Below, piece by piece: positions 20,061-28,841 of a stretch of 64,000 nt of DNA. Under the pieces are notes generated by a model that worked only from the letters and a program-made list of their open reading frames with translations, did not search any database and was not told the origin of the DNA. Origin of the DNA: Candidatus Latescibacterota bacterium (lineage in GTDB: Bacteria > JAAXHH01); NCBI GenBank assembly GCA_022823465.1, contig JAJEHX010000001.1, forward strand, positions 1 through 64,000, read 5' to 3'. A program made the position numbers and the translations under genes. Each line of letters opens with the position of its first letter. Position 1 is the stretch's first letter.

Positions 20061-20642
20061 GTGAACGCTGCATCCGTGCGCTTGGCGAACAAGCTTCCTT
20101 TCCTGCTGTCTATTTGTTCCGTACTTATCGGAATGGGTATTGGCGCCATGATCCACCTTGGCCCCGAGGAGGACGGAGTAAATCCCGTGCGGTCTTCTCC
20201 ACTATATGCTAATACCCGACCACTGTTGGAAGATGGAGACGAAATGAGATTCATTTTGAGTACCAATTTACTCGTTTCCTGCAAAATGCTCTTGGGACTC
20301 ATAACCTGTGGGATGATCAGCATCGTTATGCTGATGTGGACAGGCATGAACATTTCATGGGCTGTGCAATCGGCACTGGAATCCGGTATTCCGTTGAATA
20401 CCGTAGCGGCTCTGATATTGCCGCATGGCATTATTGAACTGGCGGGATTCTTATTTTTCGGTTCGACAGGCTGCGAGGGGTTGTTACTGGTCTTCCGCAA
20501 ACTGAAATATGACGAGTGGCAGGTCGATTCGAGCAGGTTAAACCTGAATATCTGCCGTGTACTTGCAGGTTTCTTTTTGATTTCTTTCGCGTCTGTATTG
20601 GAGACTTTCGTCACTGGCCTGGTTTCGGCCAAATTCAACTGA
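20061..20642 (+). CDS. SpoIIM/DUF95 family membrane protein
   Basis: 193 residues from GTG 20061 (AAGGA at 20045-20049). An in-frame ATG at 20019 lies inside the hairpin and is rejected as start. There are four to five membrane segments. The family signature is clear: FILSTNLLVSCKMLLGLITCG, then VAALILPHGIIELAGFLFFG, and a final ISFASVLETFVTGL helix. SpoIIM/DUF95 proteins are a constant part of circular-bacteriocin loci, where they are implicated in maturation and self-protection. Here it directly follows a hydrophobic leader peptide, which supports that role. Developmental (sporulation) function is unlikely in this setting. Confidence 0.85.
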   Translation: MNAASVRLANKLPFLLSICSVLIGMGIGAMIHLGPEEDGVNPVRSSPLYANTRPLLEDGDEMRFILSTNLLVSCKMLLGLITCGMISIVMLMWTGMNISWAVQSALESGIPLNTVAALILPHGIIELAGFLFFGSTGCEGLLLVFRKLKYDEWQVDSSRLNLNICRVLAGFFLISFASVLETFVTGLVSAKFN

Positions 20643-20653
20643 ACGGGTCGAAC

Positions 20654-21289
20654 ATGAAAAGACACATGCGGATCTTTGAAAGGTTCTCATCAATCAGTAC
20701 GGCCGAGTCTATATGGATGGGCATCGGCGTGTTTGCCACTTACTTGGTTTCGAACGGTCTGGTGTTGTTCTTGGTGTTCAGCGTAATCAATGAGCACCTA
20801 CCGGATCATCTTTCAGGTTTATTTACGCAGGTGTTCCCTGTTCTGTACATCAGCATGGCAATGGGAGCCACACTAGGGGAGATCGTTACCTTTGTCCTTG
20901 GATGGTTATTCACTATTATCGCCGTAGCGCTGCTGAACGGTAAGCGGCAACATCGTGCTCTGTTCGGATGGCTAGGTATTGGATATCTCCCGGTCGCATT
21001 GTATTCGGTATTAGCATTTGTATTCATTCTGCTTTATTCCGACCAGATGGTCCCTGCCGGAGTGTCGAACATGTCCACAATCGAACAGCTGCCTGTTGAA
21101 ATAACGAAGATGCAAAATACCGGATGGTTCCAGTGGATACGATATGGACGATATATTGCATTAGTTCTGGTTGTCATATTCGCGATCGAAGTGGTGCACA
21201 GGGTCTGCGTGCTGTGCAGGTACAAGGCAATCGGGGTGTTACTGGTTTATGTCGTCCTTAACGTTTTCATACACGTGATCATTGCATAA
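20654..21289 (+). CDS. Yip1-like polytopic membrane protein
   Basis: 211 residues from ATG 20654, 11 bases after the DUF95 stop. About five hydrophobic segments are visible: two in the N-terminal half and the others around LFGWLGIGYLPVALYSVLAFVFILL, YIALVLVVIFAI and the C terminus. The pattern of a soluble N-terminal stub, LGWLFTIIAVALLNGKRQHRAL, then GYLP fits bacterial Yip1-domain proteins. The match is by pattern only. It is likely co-transcribed with its neighbours and may be an immunity or assembly component. Confidence 0.65.
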   Translation: MKRHMRIFERFSSISTAESIWMGIGVFATYLVSNGLVLFLVFSVINEHLPDHLSGLFTQVFPVLYISMAMGATLGEIVTFVLGWLFTIIAVALLNGKRQHRALFGWLGIGYLPVALYSVLAFVFILLYSDQMVPAGVSNMSTIEQLPVEITKMQNTGWFQWIRYGRYIALVLVVIFAIEVVHRVCVLCRYKAIGVLLVYVVLNVFIHVIIA

Positions 21290-21312
21290 GTCTGATAGGA
21301 TGGGAGTTTTCA

Positions 21313-22236
21313 GTGTGTGTTTCTACGTTCAGGCCAGACCAGAGAGTCGATCGTGCTGAGGATAAAGCGATCCGGTTGTCATGGCGGGAAAAGCTGGTAG
21401 AGGTCGGACTGCACATGGGCCTGGTGATGTCGGGTTTGTTGATTACCGTTGTCGTTTACTTCGGTTTACTGATCATAGCGTATGATGCAGTCGATACGAT
21501 CGTACCCGGCTTTTGGGTGGATTCATCTCTAAAGTTATTGGCTCTTGCAATTGTATCCGCCTGTATCGGTAATACATGCGCGTTTTGTTGCTTCCCCTAT
21601 CTGATACGACTGATCTTTCGAGGATATGAACTAAGGGACGTTCGCCTGGACCGCTCGGTGAGGAAACTTGTAACGGCGACAGGAATGAACATCATGGCAG
21701 AAAAGCTGTATGCTATAAAAGGAAAAACGGCGAACGCGGTTGTTTCAGGACTGTTTCGCAAATCACGGCACGTATTCTTTACGAACAAGATATTGGAGAA
21801 AATGACCGAAGAAGAAATCATCGCAATTTTTGCCCACGAACTGGCTCACGCAAAACACCGGCATATTCCTAAGATGTTGTTCGCTGTCATGCTATGGATA
21901 TGCGCATTCCAGACCTTCATGTATTTGATAGGCTTTAACCAATACTTCAATGAGATTGCTGAGTCCGTGAAGATGTGGGTTGCCGGGTTGATTACCTATT
22001 TACATGTATTGCTGATGATGTTCTTGGTTCTATTCCCCCTATCGAGAAGAAATGAGTATGAAGCGGATGCAACCGCAGCGACTTGGGTCGGCGTTGAGTG
22101 TTATAAAAGCGCCCTCCACCGCCTGTACCAGTTGAATGACAAATTAAAGCCACCTCCGGGATATTCGAAAGTACTTCAAACCCATCCCACCCTGCAAAAC
22201 CGTCTCGACCGCTTATCACGTTTGGACTCGAAATAG
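21313..22236 (+). CDS. M48 family membrane zinc metalloprotease
   Basis: 307 residues. GTG at 21313 follows GGGAG at 6 bases. Two N-terminal membrane helices (about 32-60 and 72-95) precede a conserved cytosolic stretch (YLIRLIFRGYELRD, LYAIKGKTANAVVSGLFRK). The active site HELAHAKHRH has zinc ligands H175 and H179 and catalytic E176. The third ligand is E248 in NEYEAD. Two further hydrophobic segments lie between them. HtpX/Ste24-type M48 enzymes cut membrane-bound substrates. In this operon the most attractive substrate is the leader of the hydrophobic peptide; quality control is the alternative. A close paralogue sits at 26765-27721 on the opposite strand. Confidence 0.9.
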   Translation: MCVSTFRPDQRVDRAEDKAIRLSWREKLVEVGLHMGLVMSGLLITVVVYFGLLIIAYDAVDTIVPGFWVDSSLKLLALAIVSACIGNTCAFCCFPYLIRLIFRGYELRDVRLDRSVRKLVTATGMNIMAEKLYAIKGKTANAVVSGLFRKSRHVFFTNKILEKMTEEEIIAIFAHELAHAKHRHIPKMLFAVMLWICAFQTFMYLIGFNQYFNEIAESVKMWVAGLITYLHVLLMMFLVLFPLSRRNEYEADATAATWVGVECYKSALHRLYQLNDKLKPPPGYSKVLQTHPTLQNRLDRLSRLDSK

Positions 22237-22256
22237 GTGCACCACATGCAGTTGGA

Positions 22257-23477
22257 ATGGATATGAAACCAATGAAGTTGGTTCGACTTGTCATAGTGCT
22301 GCTGACCCTCAGCGCGCTGACTGACCTACGCTTCGCTTCGTACGGAGCGTTGCCGGACTCCCTTGCGCTGTCCGAATTCGCCAGGATCATAACTGCTTTC
22401 TCGGAAGAAGCGGGCCACTTTCCAGGCGACAACTTCGTTACAAATGAAACGTCCTATCTGCACGTAGTTCCGACGGTAATCGAGCTGGGCAAACGTGGAG
22501 GTGTCTATATCGGTGTCGGAACCGAACAGAATTTCTCCTACATTGCCGCCACAAGGCCTGAGATCGTTTTTATCGTCGACATCCGTCGCAAGAACCTGCT
22601 TCAGCATCTGCTCTACAAAGCCCTGTTTGCCCTGGCCCGGGACCGCACGTCTTTCCTGATGCTGCTGTTCAGCAGACAGAATCTGGAAGGCGGATCGGCT
22701 TCGAACGAAGTACCGGAAAATACAGCCTCCGTTACGGAAGTCCTGGATTACATCGAATCGTCAACCTCGGCCGACTCACAGCTTTTCGAGCTGAACTGGA
22801 AGCGGCTGAAACGAGAAGTAAGACGATACGGGATCGTAGACCGGGAAGATCTCGAAAGGATGCTTTACATATACCGATCGTTTTACGAAAAGCAACTTTC
22901 GATCCGATACGCCGAAACACGACTCGGAAACGGCTTATCATATCCTACGTTCAAGGACCTGATGACCAGCACGACGATAGAAGGAGAATTCGCCGGTTTC
23001 CTAAGCACGGATACAAAATTCGAATTCGTTAGAGACCTGCATCTCAGAAATCTGATCATTCCCGTCGTGGGCGACTTCGCGGGCGAGAAGACGTTGAGAG
23101 CCATCGCCTCATTCGCTGAAGCTCACGATACGAGTATATCCGTTCTCTATGTGTCGAACGTAGAGTATTTCCTCATAAATCACTTCTACTACATATTCAA
23201 ATGGTACGTCGCGAATGTCGATGCGCTTCCGATCGATGAACACAGCCTCATGATTCGCTCATACCTTGGCGTGGAATCCCACCCCAAGCGGGTCGGCCGG
23301 CATATGTCCACAAGTACGGTACATCACATCAGTACGTTCCTGGAGCGTTTTCGCCAGGGTGCGTATACCCGTTCGAAACCGATCTGGTGGAGGTTCTGGC
23401 CCTGGGACAGGCCATTCTGGTCGGGAGGCGGACACAGTTACTACCATCTGGTCATTATGGGAGACCTATGCCCTTGA
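22257..23477 (+). CDS. Exported Rossmann-like protein of unknown function
   Basis: 406 residues from ATG 22257. An in-frame ATG at 22263 fits the TTGGA upstream slightly better. A signal peptide is visible (KLVRLVIVLLTLSALTDL). The core reads GGVYIGVGTEQNFSYIA, then VFIVDIRRKNLLQHLLYKALF, a pattern like motifs I and II of SAM-binding folds. A second block is PVVGDFAGEKTLRAI with YVSNVEYFL. I remember this as a conserved uncharacterised bacterial family with no assigned activity. Finding an exported member inside the peptide cluster is unusual. The C terminus is rich in tryptophan (WWRFWPWDRPFW). The gene overlaps the next by 10 bases. Confidence 0.7.
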   Translation: MDMKPMKLVRLVIVLLTLSALTDLRFASYGALPDSLALSEFARIITAFSEEAGHFPGDNFVTNETSYLHVVPTVIELGKRGGVYIGVGTEQNFSYIAATRPEIVFIVDIRRKNLLQHLLYKALFALARDRTSFLMLLFSRQNLEGGSASNEVPENTASVTEVLDYIESSTSADSQLFELNWKRLKREVRRYGIVDREDLERMLYIYRSFYEKQLSIRYAETRLGNGLSYPTFKDLMTSTTIEGEFAGFLSTDTKFEFVRDLHLRNLIIPVVGDFAGEKTLRAIASFAEAHDTSISVLYVSNVEYFLINHFYYIFKWYVANVDALPIDEHSLMIRSYLGVESHPKRVGRHMSTSTVHHISTFLERFRQGAYTRSKPIWWRFWPWDRPFWSGGGHSYYHLVIMGDLCP

Positions 23478-24199
23478 ACGCTACTACAGACATGAGAAGT
23501 TATCCCACCCGATGGCTAAGGGTCCTGTACAATCCCAGGAAGGCATATGCAGAGCTTGAAACCGAACATTCTGCCACTGAGTGGATACTGATTCTGATCG
23601 TTGTCATGTCGATCGTCCTTTGTGCCGGGATAATAACTTTACCAGTTGCGCTGAACACAGAACGGGAACTGATCGAAACAGAACTCCGGTCGTATTCGAG
23701 TCTAAATACAGTTCAGCAATCTGTCATTCTGCGCGAGGCGTCGAAACTCGACCATCGACAACTCGTCGGTCTTCTGATCATGCCGGCCAGCGTCTGCTTT
23801 CTGATTGTTGCGTGGTCGGTAGTTGGAAAACACTGCGGCGAGATGATATTCGGCAAGCTTTTGCCGTACGACAGGGTCCTTTCGATTACTGGCTATGCCT
23901 CGCTTGTCCTCGTACCCGAAACAGTCGTCAAGACCATACTGGTTTTGCTTTACGGGTCGCTTGATCCTGCCATCCATCCAGGCGTGTTTCTCGATGATAC
24001 ATACCTCGAAACCCTGCCAGGGATATTCCTGTCAGGTGTAGACTTTTTCGGTATCTGGTTTCTTTACCTGCTGGGGCTCGGCCTGGCTCAAACTTTCCGG
24101 GGATCATCTACGTTCACCTGGCTCGTGCTGGGACTTGTATGGTGTGCGTGGATTGTCATTCGCAGGACCATGGAGATTATCGGTACTGTTTACGTGTAG
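23468..24199 (+). CDS. Yip1-domain membrane protein
   Basis: 243 residues. ATG at 23468 lies inside the end of the preceding gene after GGGAGA, indicating translational coupling. The N terminus WLRVLYNPRKAYAEL is the typical soluble lead-in of bacterial Yip1 proteins. Five membrane segments follow, with SVVGKHCGEMIFGKLLPYDRVLSITGYASLVLVPE and a final WLVLGLVWCAWIVI. It sits directly before the adaptor and permease, so an accessory or protective role in export is plausible. It is the second Yip1-like protein of the operon and more typical of the family than the first. Confidence 0.8.
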   Translation: MPLNATTDMRSYPTRWLRVLYNPRKAYAELETEHSATEWILILIVVMSIVLCAGIITLPVALNTERELIETELRSYSSLNTVQQSVILREASKLDHRQLVGLLIMPASVCFLIVAWSVVGKHCGEMIFGKLLPYDRVLSITGYASLVLVPETVVKTILVLLYGSLDPAIHPGVFLDDTYLETLPGIFLSGVDFFGIWFLYLLGLGLAQTFRGSSTFTWLVLGLVWCAWIVIRRTMEIIGTVYV

Positions 24200-24220
24200 A
24201 ACGAGGGCATCATCGCACTC

Positions 24221-25435
24221 ATGAAAAAAGGGATAGTCATTGCCTGTGTATCGGTCTGTAGCCTCTGTGCCGTATTGCTGTACTTCTTATACGGTTCCAC
24301 AGATCGGACGGTCTCGTATCGAACTCACCAGGTCCGCCACGGCCCGATCTCCGACGTCCTGACGGAAACAGGCACGATCCAGTACGTCAGGACCGTCATG
24401 GTCAAACCTACGGTATCCGGGGAAGTCAGACATCTTCACGCCGATGTCGGGGATCGAATCGCAGAGGGGGAAGTACTTGCCGTGATAGAGCCGGATCCGT
24501 CTCAGTCCCTTCAGCTGTCCCGGCAACGCGCCAGGGTTGACGGTGCCCGAATAGATCTTTCAGAGCAGGAAATGACCTTTGAGAGAAAGCGTAAACTGTA
24601 TGAGGGATCCCTGATTTCGTCTGAGGAATTCGACAGGGCAAGGATTGAGAACACCAGGGCCCATCACAATCTCAATATGGCGGAGCTTGAACTCAGGATA
24701 TTGGAATTGAAGGTGAATGTCGAGGTGGACTCGAACAAAACCCATGGTGCCGTAAGGGTCCTGTCCCCGTTGACCGGTATCGTCATTGCTCGCATGGTGG
24801 AGACGGGTGAGGTCGTTGCGTCGGGTACTTCTTCGTATACCGGCGGTACGGAGATGTTCCGCATTGGCGATCCGGGCAGAATGATTGTCAGATCGGCCAT
24901 TGGAGAAATAGACGCGGGACGGGTCAGGCCGGGGCAGGAGGTGCGGATTCGTGTCGATGCCTACCCGGATGCAATGTACAGTGGGCGTGTTGAACGGGTG
25001 GCGCCGGTCGGAGTGCGAAAACCCGGGAGTACGCTTGTCACGTTCGATACCGAAATCGTGATCTCGAATCCATCGCTGGAGTTACAACAGGGAATGTCCT
25101 GTGATATCGACATCGTGGTGGAGAAGAATGACAGTTCGGTGCTGGTTCCCGCTTCTTCAGTCATGGAATTGGATGTTTACAAGGATATGATCACTGAACG
25201 GAAGGATCCGGCATTGACTGGACAGGTACCCGGCAAGCGACACATCGTCTATCGATGTAACTCAGTGGAATCTGAAAGGTCCACATGTTCGGCAGCGTAT
25301 CTGGAATCGTCCCTGGTCGAGATCGGTATTGAATCTGCCGAAAACGTGGAGATCCTGTCCGGTATTGTACCCGGCGTTCACATTGCGCTGGATGCAAGAG
25401 CGGTCTTTTCCGCGCTGAATTCAAAACACCGGTAG
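24221..25435 (+). CDS. MacA/HlyD-type periplasmic adaptor protein
   Basis: 404 residues with one N-terminal membrane anchor (residues 4-23). The first half-lipoyl motif is VMVKPTVSGEVRHLHADVGD followed by GEVLAVIEPD. A coiled-coil hairpin spans about residues 90-165. The second lipoyl half is VRVLSPLTGIVIARMVETGE, and a beta-barrel region (RIRVDAYPDAMYSGRVERV) follows. This is the layout of adaptor subunits that couple a MacB-type permease to an outer-membrane channel or outer-leaflet substrate. No outer-membrane TolC-like gene is present nearby. It is 34 bases from the permease gene. In AS-48-type loci an HlyD-like protein occupies the same relative position. Confidence 0.9.
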   Translation: MKKGIVIACVSVCSLCAVLLYFLYGSTDRTVSYRTHQVRHGPISDVLTETGTIQYVRTVMVKPTVSGEVRHLHADVGDRIAEGEVLAVIEPDPSQSLQLSRQRARVDGARIDLSEQEMTFERKRKLYEGSLISSEEFDRARIENTRAHHNLNMAELELRILELKVNVEVDSNKTHGAVRVLSPLTGIVIARMVETGEVVASGTSSYTGGTEMFRIGDPGRMIVRSAIGEIDAGRVRPGQEVRIRVDAYPDAMYSGRVERVAPVGVRKPGSTLVTFDTEIVISNPSLELQQGMSCDIDIVVEKNDSSVLVPASSVMELDVYKDMITERKDPALTGQVPGKRHIVYRCNSVESERSTCSAAYLESSLVEIGIESAENVEILSGIVPGVHIALDARAVFSALNSKHR

Positions 25436-25469
25436 TCCGCTGATTGCAAAATTGTCGGATCCGAGGGTT

Positions 25470-26693
25470 ATGTCGATAACGCACCATATTCATACGGTGA
25501 TCACCAATCTCTTTCATTACAGGCTGCGTTCAGTCCTGACGTTACTGGGCATTGCGGTCGGCATAGGCGCCGTAACGGGAATCCTCTCGATTGGCGAAGG
25601 GCTTCACGGCATGGTGATGAAGGAATTCGAATCCGTGCGCGGCGGCACCATGGTATGGGTGAGTCCATCAAGATTCGTAAACCGGGAAGGGCGTTGGACC
25701 GCGGTATCGGATTACGAACATCTCCTTTGGCAGGATATGCTGGAAATCGGGAGAAGATCGAACGCTGTCCGTCAACTGGTCCCTGCCGCGACATTGAATG
25801 CGGATCTCAGATACGCGAAAATGTCCTATGGCGGAATGTTGTACGGCACGACGCCTTTATTTCCGGATATGTACCAATGGTCGGTTTCAACGGGTCGGTT
25901 CATTATCGACCGTGACGTCGAACGATGGCGCAAAGTGTGCGTGCTGGGCGATGAGTTGGCCGCTAAACTGTTTGACGATACCACGCCGGTCGGCAAGGAG
26001 CTGAAATTGAATGGGCAGAGATTTGCCGTGATCGGTGTCATGCAGCCCAAGACCGTGTTCAATGAGAGCTGGGGGAATAGAGTATTCGTTCCGATTACAA
26101 CGGTCCAGAAACGGATGCTTGGGCATGAAGGCTTCGATCAATTGTCCATTAAGGTAGCGGATACGAGTATGATGGATAGTGCGGTGGATGACATTGAGGC
26201 GGCCTTGAAAGCAAACCATGGCGATGCGGCTGGATTTGACATAGTCAATGGCAAAAACGCCATGGATCAGATAGGCGACGTGATAAGCGCGGTTAAATCG
26301 TCGATTGCCGCCGTAGCGGGTATCTCTCTGATGGTGGGTGGAATCGGGATCATGAATATGATGCTGGTCTCCGTTACAGAACGGAGGCGGGAAATAGGGA
26401 TCAGGAAGTCAGTGGGGGCAAGACATGTCGACATCGTGAAGCAATTTACGCTGGAAGCCATAAGCATCAGTACGTTGGGAGGGCTGCTGGGGTTATCGCT
26501 GGGACTGGGTCTTGGTTCGGTTTTCTCCTTTGTCTTGAATCAGGCATGGAATCTCAGTTTCACGAGCGGAACGTCGGTATCCAATATCCTCATATCGCTG
26601 GCGATTTCACTGGCAATTGGTCTTTGTGCCGGTATTTATCCCGCTTTGAAGGCGTCGCAGTTGAGCCCGGTGGATGCGATGAACCAGGAGTGA
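25470..26693 (+). CDS. MacB-type ABC transporter permease (no ATPase domain)
   Basis: 407 residues from ATG 25470. TTG at 25452 is an alternative, and the ribosome site is weak for both. The first helix (LTLLGIAVGIGAVTGILSIGEG) is followed by a large MacB periplasmic domain of about 230 residues. Three C-terminal helices then form the FtsX fold (SLMVGGIGIMNMMLVSVTERRREIGIRKSVGA). The coupling-helix sequence ERRREIGIRKSVGA is intact, so it should bind a LolD/MacB-like ATPase. No Walker-motif protein is encoded in this cluster, so the ATPase must come from elsewhere. It likely exports or extracts the peptide or provides immunity. Confidence 0.9.
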   Translation: MSITHHIHTVITNLFHYRLRSVLTLLGIAVGIGAVTGILSIGEGLHGMVMKEFESVRGGTMVWVSPSRFVNREGRWTAVSDYEHLLWQDMLEIGRRSNAVRQLVPAATLNADLRYAKMSYGGMLYGTTPLFPDMYQWSVSTGRFIIDRDVERWRKVCVLGDELAAKLFDDTTPVGKELKLNGQRFAVIGVMQPKTVFNESWGNRVFVPITTVQKRMLGHEGFDQLSIKVADTSMMDSAVDDIEAALKANHGDAAGFDIVNGKNAMDQIGDVISAVKSSIAAVAGISLMVGGIGIMNMMLVSVTERRREIGIRKSVGARHVDIVKQFTLEAISISTLGGLLGLSLGLGLGSVFSFVLNQAWNLSFTSGTSVSNILISLAISLAIGLCAGIYPALKASQLSPVDAMNQE

Positions 26694-26764
26694 GTCCCGT
26701 ATGCCCGGCTCGTAATTTTCTTTCCGACACGGACAACCCGCCGAAAGTGCCAACAGAGCACCAT

Positions 26765-27721
26765 TCAAGCGTCCCCAACCCGCTCCAGCCGCTCCTGAAG
26801 CGTAGGATGCGTCCCCAGTTTCGCCAGGACCTTCCTCGGCGGTTTAAGTCGATCATTCAGTTGATGCAGCCGGTACAACGCTTGCTTATAGCAGTCAATA
26901 CCCACCCACCGGGCCGCGGTCGCGTCCGCCTGGTATTCGTGCCGTCTTGAAAGCGGAAACAAGACGAGGAGTACCAGCAGATAGAAGTTCACTGCGGTCA
27001 ATCCGCCACTCGCCCACATTTGCCAGTACTCGTCGATAGTCTGGAAATAGGCGTTAAGGGCGGTCAGCCGTATGAATACCTGGACCACGCACATCCATAG
27101 CAAGACGGCCAGCAACATCCTGGGCATGTGTTTGTGCTTCACGTGCGCCAGTTCGTGGGCGAGGATTGCCGAGATTTCTTCTTCATTCATTCTCTCCAGG
27201 AGCTTGTCGGTGAAAAAGATATACTGGGCCTTGCGAAACAGGCCGGACACGGCGGCGTTGGCCGTCCTGCCTTTTATGGCGTATATCTTTTCGGGCTTTA
27301 TGTCCATCCCGGTCACGGCTATCAAGCGTTTCAAAGCGCGGTCGATCCGCTCGTCCTTCAGCTCGTAGCCGCGGAAAATGAGTCGAATCAGGTAGGGAGC
27401 GCAGACGAACGAACAGGCATTGCCGATGGCCGCGCACAGGACGATCAGGACGACGAATGAAATTGAACCCGGCTCTGCAAATCCCGGAGCCAACTCGTCG
27501 AAGGCACTGTACATGATAAACAGAGAAGCTATGATTATGATCACCGCGATCAGCATGCCGCACACGATCATTGCCCCCATCAGGCCGGCTTCGACCAGCT
27601 TCTCGCGCCAGTTCAGCCGGATCACGTCATCATCGTCCCGCGTCACCGAGTCTGCGCTCGGTTCCTGGTTTCCTTGCGGTACCTGGTTTTCTAATGGATT
27701 GCCGTCCGTGGCATCATGCAA
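26765..27721 (-). CDS. M48 family membrane metalloprotease, paralogue of 21313-22236
   Basis: 318 residues. The start is TTG at 27721, 8 bases after GGAG; no ATG is available near the N terminus. Zinc site HELAHVKHKH has H189, E190 and H193, and the third ligand lies in the HEYQAD motif. The sequence is strongly similar to the operon's other M48 protein throughout (IRLxWREKLVEaGL, PYLIRLIFRGYEL, KIYAIKGRTANAAVSGLFRK). It has an extra hydrophilic N-terminal extension of about 30 residues (DDDD region). It is convergent with the permease gene and must have its own promoter. The two may process different substrates or different steps. Confidence 0.9.
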   Translation of the reverse strand: MHDATDGNPLENQVPQGNQEPSADSVTRDDDDVIRLNWREKLVEAGLMGAMIVCGMLIAVIIIIASLFIMYSAFDELAPGFAEPGSISFVVLIVLCAAIGNACSFVCAPYLIRLIFRGYELKDERIDRALKRLIAVTGMDIKPEKIYAIKGRTANAAVSGLFRKAQYIFFTDKLLERMNEEEISAILAHELAHVKHKHMPRMLLAVLLWMCVVQVFIRLTALNAYFQTIDEYWQMWASGGLTAVNFYLLVLLVLFPLSRRHEYQADATAARWVGIDCYKQALYRLHQLNDRLKPPRKVLAKLGTHPTLQERLERVGDA

Positions 27722-28062
27722 TTCGAGTACTCCGGTGTTCTGGTCAGACTGAATTCGTCGCGCGAAACCGCATCTGACTCCCTACCTTAGAAGCTCCGAA
27801 GTCCAGAACACAAGACGATCGCGAGCGAACCACAGAGATATGACGAGGTTTCGCGATATGTGAATCATCGGTACATAATAAATAGCATTTTACAACGCAC
27901 AACAAACGTTTGCAAGATCAATAATTGAACATGCATCAGTATCCATGTATATTCTACCCGAATCCCGCCTGCCGAAGCACCCATCCTGCTCTGCCTGAAA
28001 AACGGATGCCTGGTCGAACCGATCGATACGGAATACGGGATCGAGCCGTGGTGTGAGGTCAC
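27722..28062. other. Divergent intergenic region
   Basis: 341 bases between the minus-strand M48 gene and the small methyltransferase. AT-rich stretches near 27855-27955 probably carry promoters. No coding frame, convincing hairpin or operator was found. Confidence 0.35.
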
Positions 28063-28566
28063 ATGAAATGGACTACCGCGAAGGCCATCGTCCTTCTTCC
28101 GGCGGCGGCTACCATCTACGTGCCGGGTACGATCCTGTGGGTATTGGCCGACACGCCGGGCGCACTGTCGCCGGCGTTGCCCTCCCAGGTCCGGTTCTGG
28201 ATCGGGGTCGCGATGGCAGTGGACGGCCTGTTCCTGGCCGCCTGGACCATGGTGCTGTTCGACAGGGTCGGCAAGGGCACGCCGGCGCCATGGTCCCCGC
28301 CGGAGAAACTGGTCGTCCTCGGACCCTATCGCCATGTCCGCAATCCCATGAATTCGGGAATGCTGCTCATACTCGGAGCCGAAGCGCTTCTTTTCGGCTC
28401 ATGGCACCTGGCGGTCTGGGTGTGCGTGTTTTTCGCGGTGTGCGCGGTCTACTTCCCATGCCATGAGGAACCGGGCCTTGAGCGTCGATTCGGAGACGCC
28501 TATCGGCAGTACAAGGCAAGCGTGCCGCGTTGGATACCGAGGCTGCGGCCCTGGGACGGGACGTGA
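28063..28566 (+). CDS. Isoprenylcysteine/phospholipid methyltransferase-like membrane protein
   Basis: 167 residues with four hydrophobic segments. The C-terminal signature of the ICMT/PEMT family is clear: GPYRHVRNPMNSGMLL, then EEPGLERRFGDAYRQYKASVPRWIPR. These proteins bind SAM and methylate lipid or membrane-associated substrates. The actual substrate in bacteria is usually unknown. ATG at 28063 is preceded by GAGGT. It is a single gene between the M48 paralogue and the cytochrome operon. Confidence 0.85.
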   Translation: MKWTTAKAIVLLPAAATIYVPGTILWVLADTPGALSPALPSQVRFWIGVAMAVDGLFLAAWTMVLFDRVGKGTPAPWSPPEKLVVLGPYRHVRNPMNSGMLLILGAEALLFGSWHLAVWVCVFFAVCAVYFPCHEEPGLERRFGDAYRQYKASVPRWIPRLRPWDGT

Positions 28567-28579
28567 CCAGTCCCGGCGC

Positions 28580-28619
28580 CCTGCATCTTGTACGGGGTGC
28601 CTGCATCTTGTACAGGGTG
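28580..28619. repeat. Two tandem 20-nt units after the ICMT-like gene
   Basis: The unit CCTGCATCTTGTACRGGGTG occurs twice head to tail with one mismatch, starting 14 bases after the stop codon. Confidence 0.75.
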
Positions 28620-28841
28620 ACAGGACGGTCGCGGGATGAATGATCCCTTTCGCTCCTTCATACGCGGAAGGCCGTCCTTACGCTATATTCATGGCAGGCC
28701 AAGGGATCTGGCTTAGCGGCGTTTTGTATACACAACCGGGCGATTCCGTTTTGATCGAAACAGGACCTTGCGTATCATAAAATGTAACATGGTGCGTTTC
28801 CGAGTCTTGCAATTACCCGTTGGACGACAGCCGGAGCATGG

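Noticed and set aside
20061-20642. Sporulation function suggested by the SpoIIM family name
   Set aside because: No other sporulation gene is present and the neighbours are peptide-export and protease genes; DUF95 proteins have other roles.
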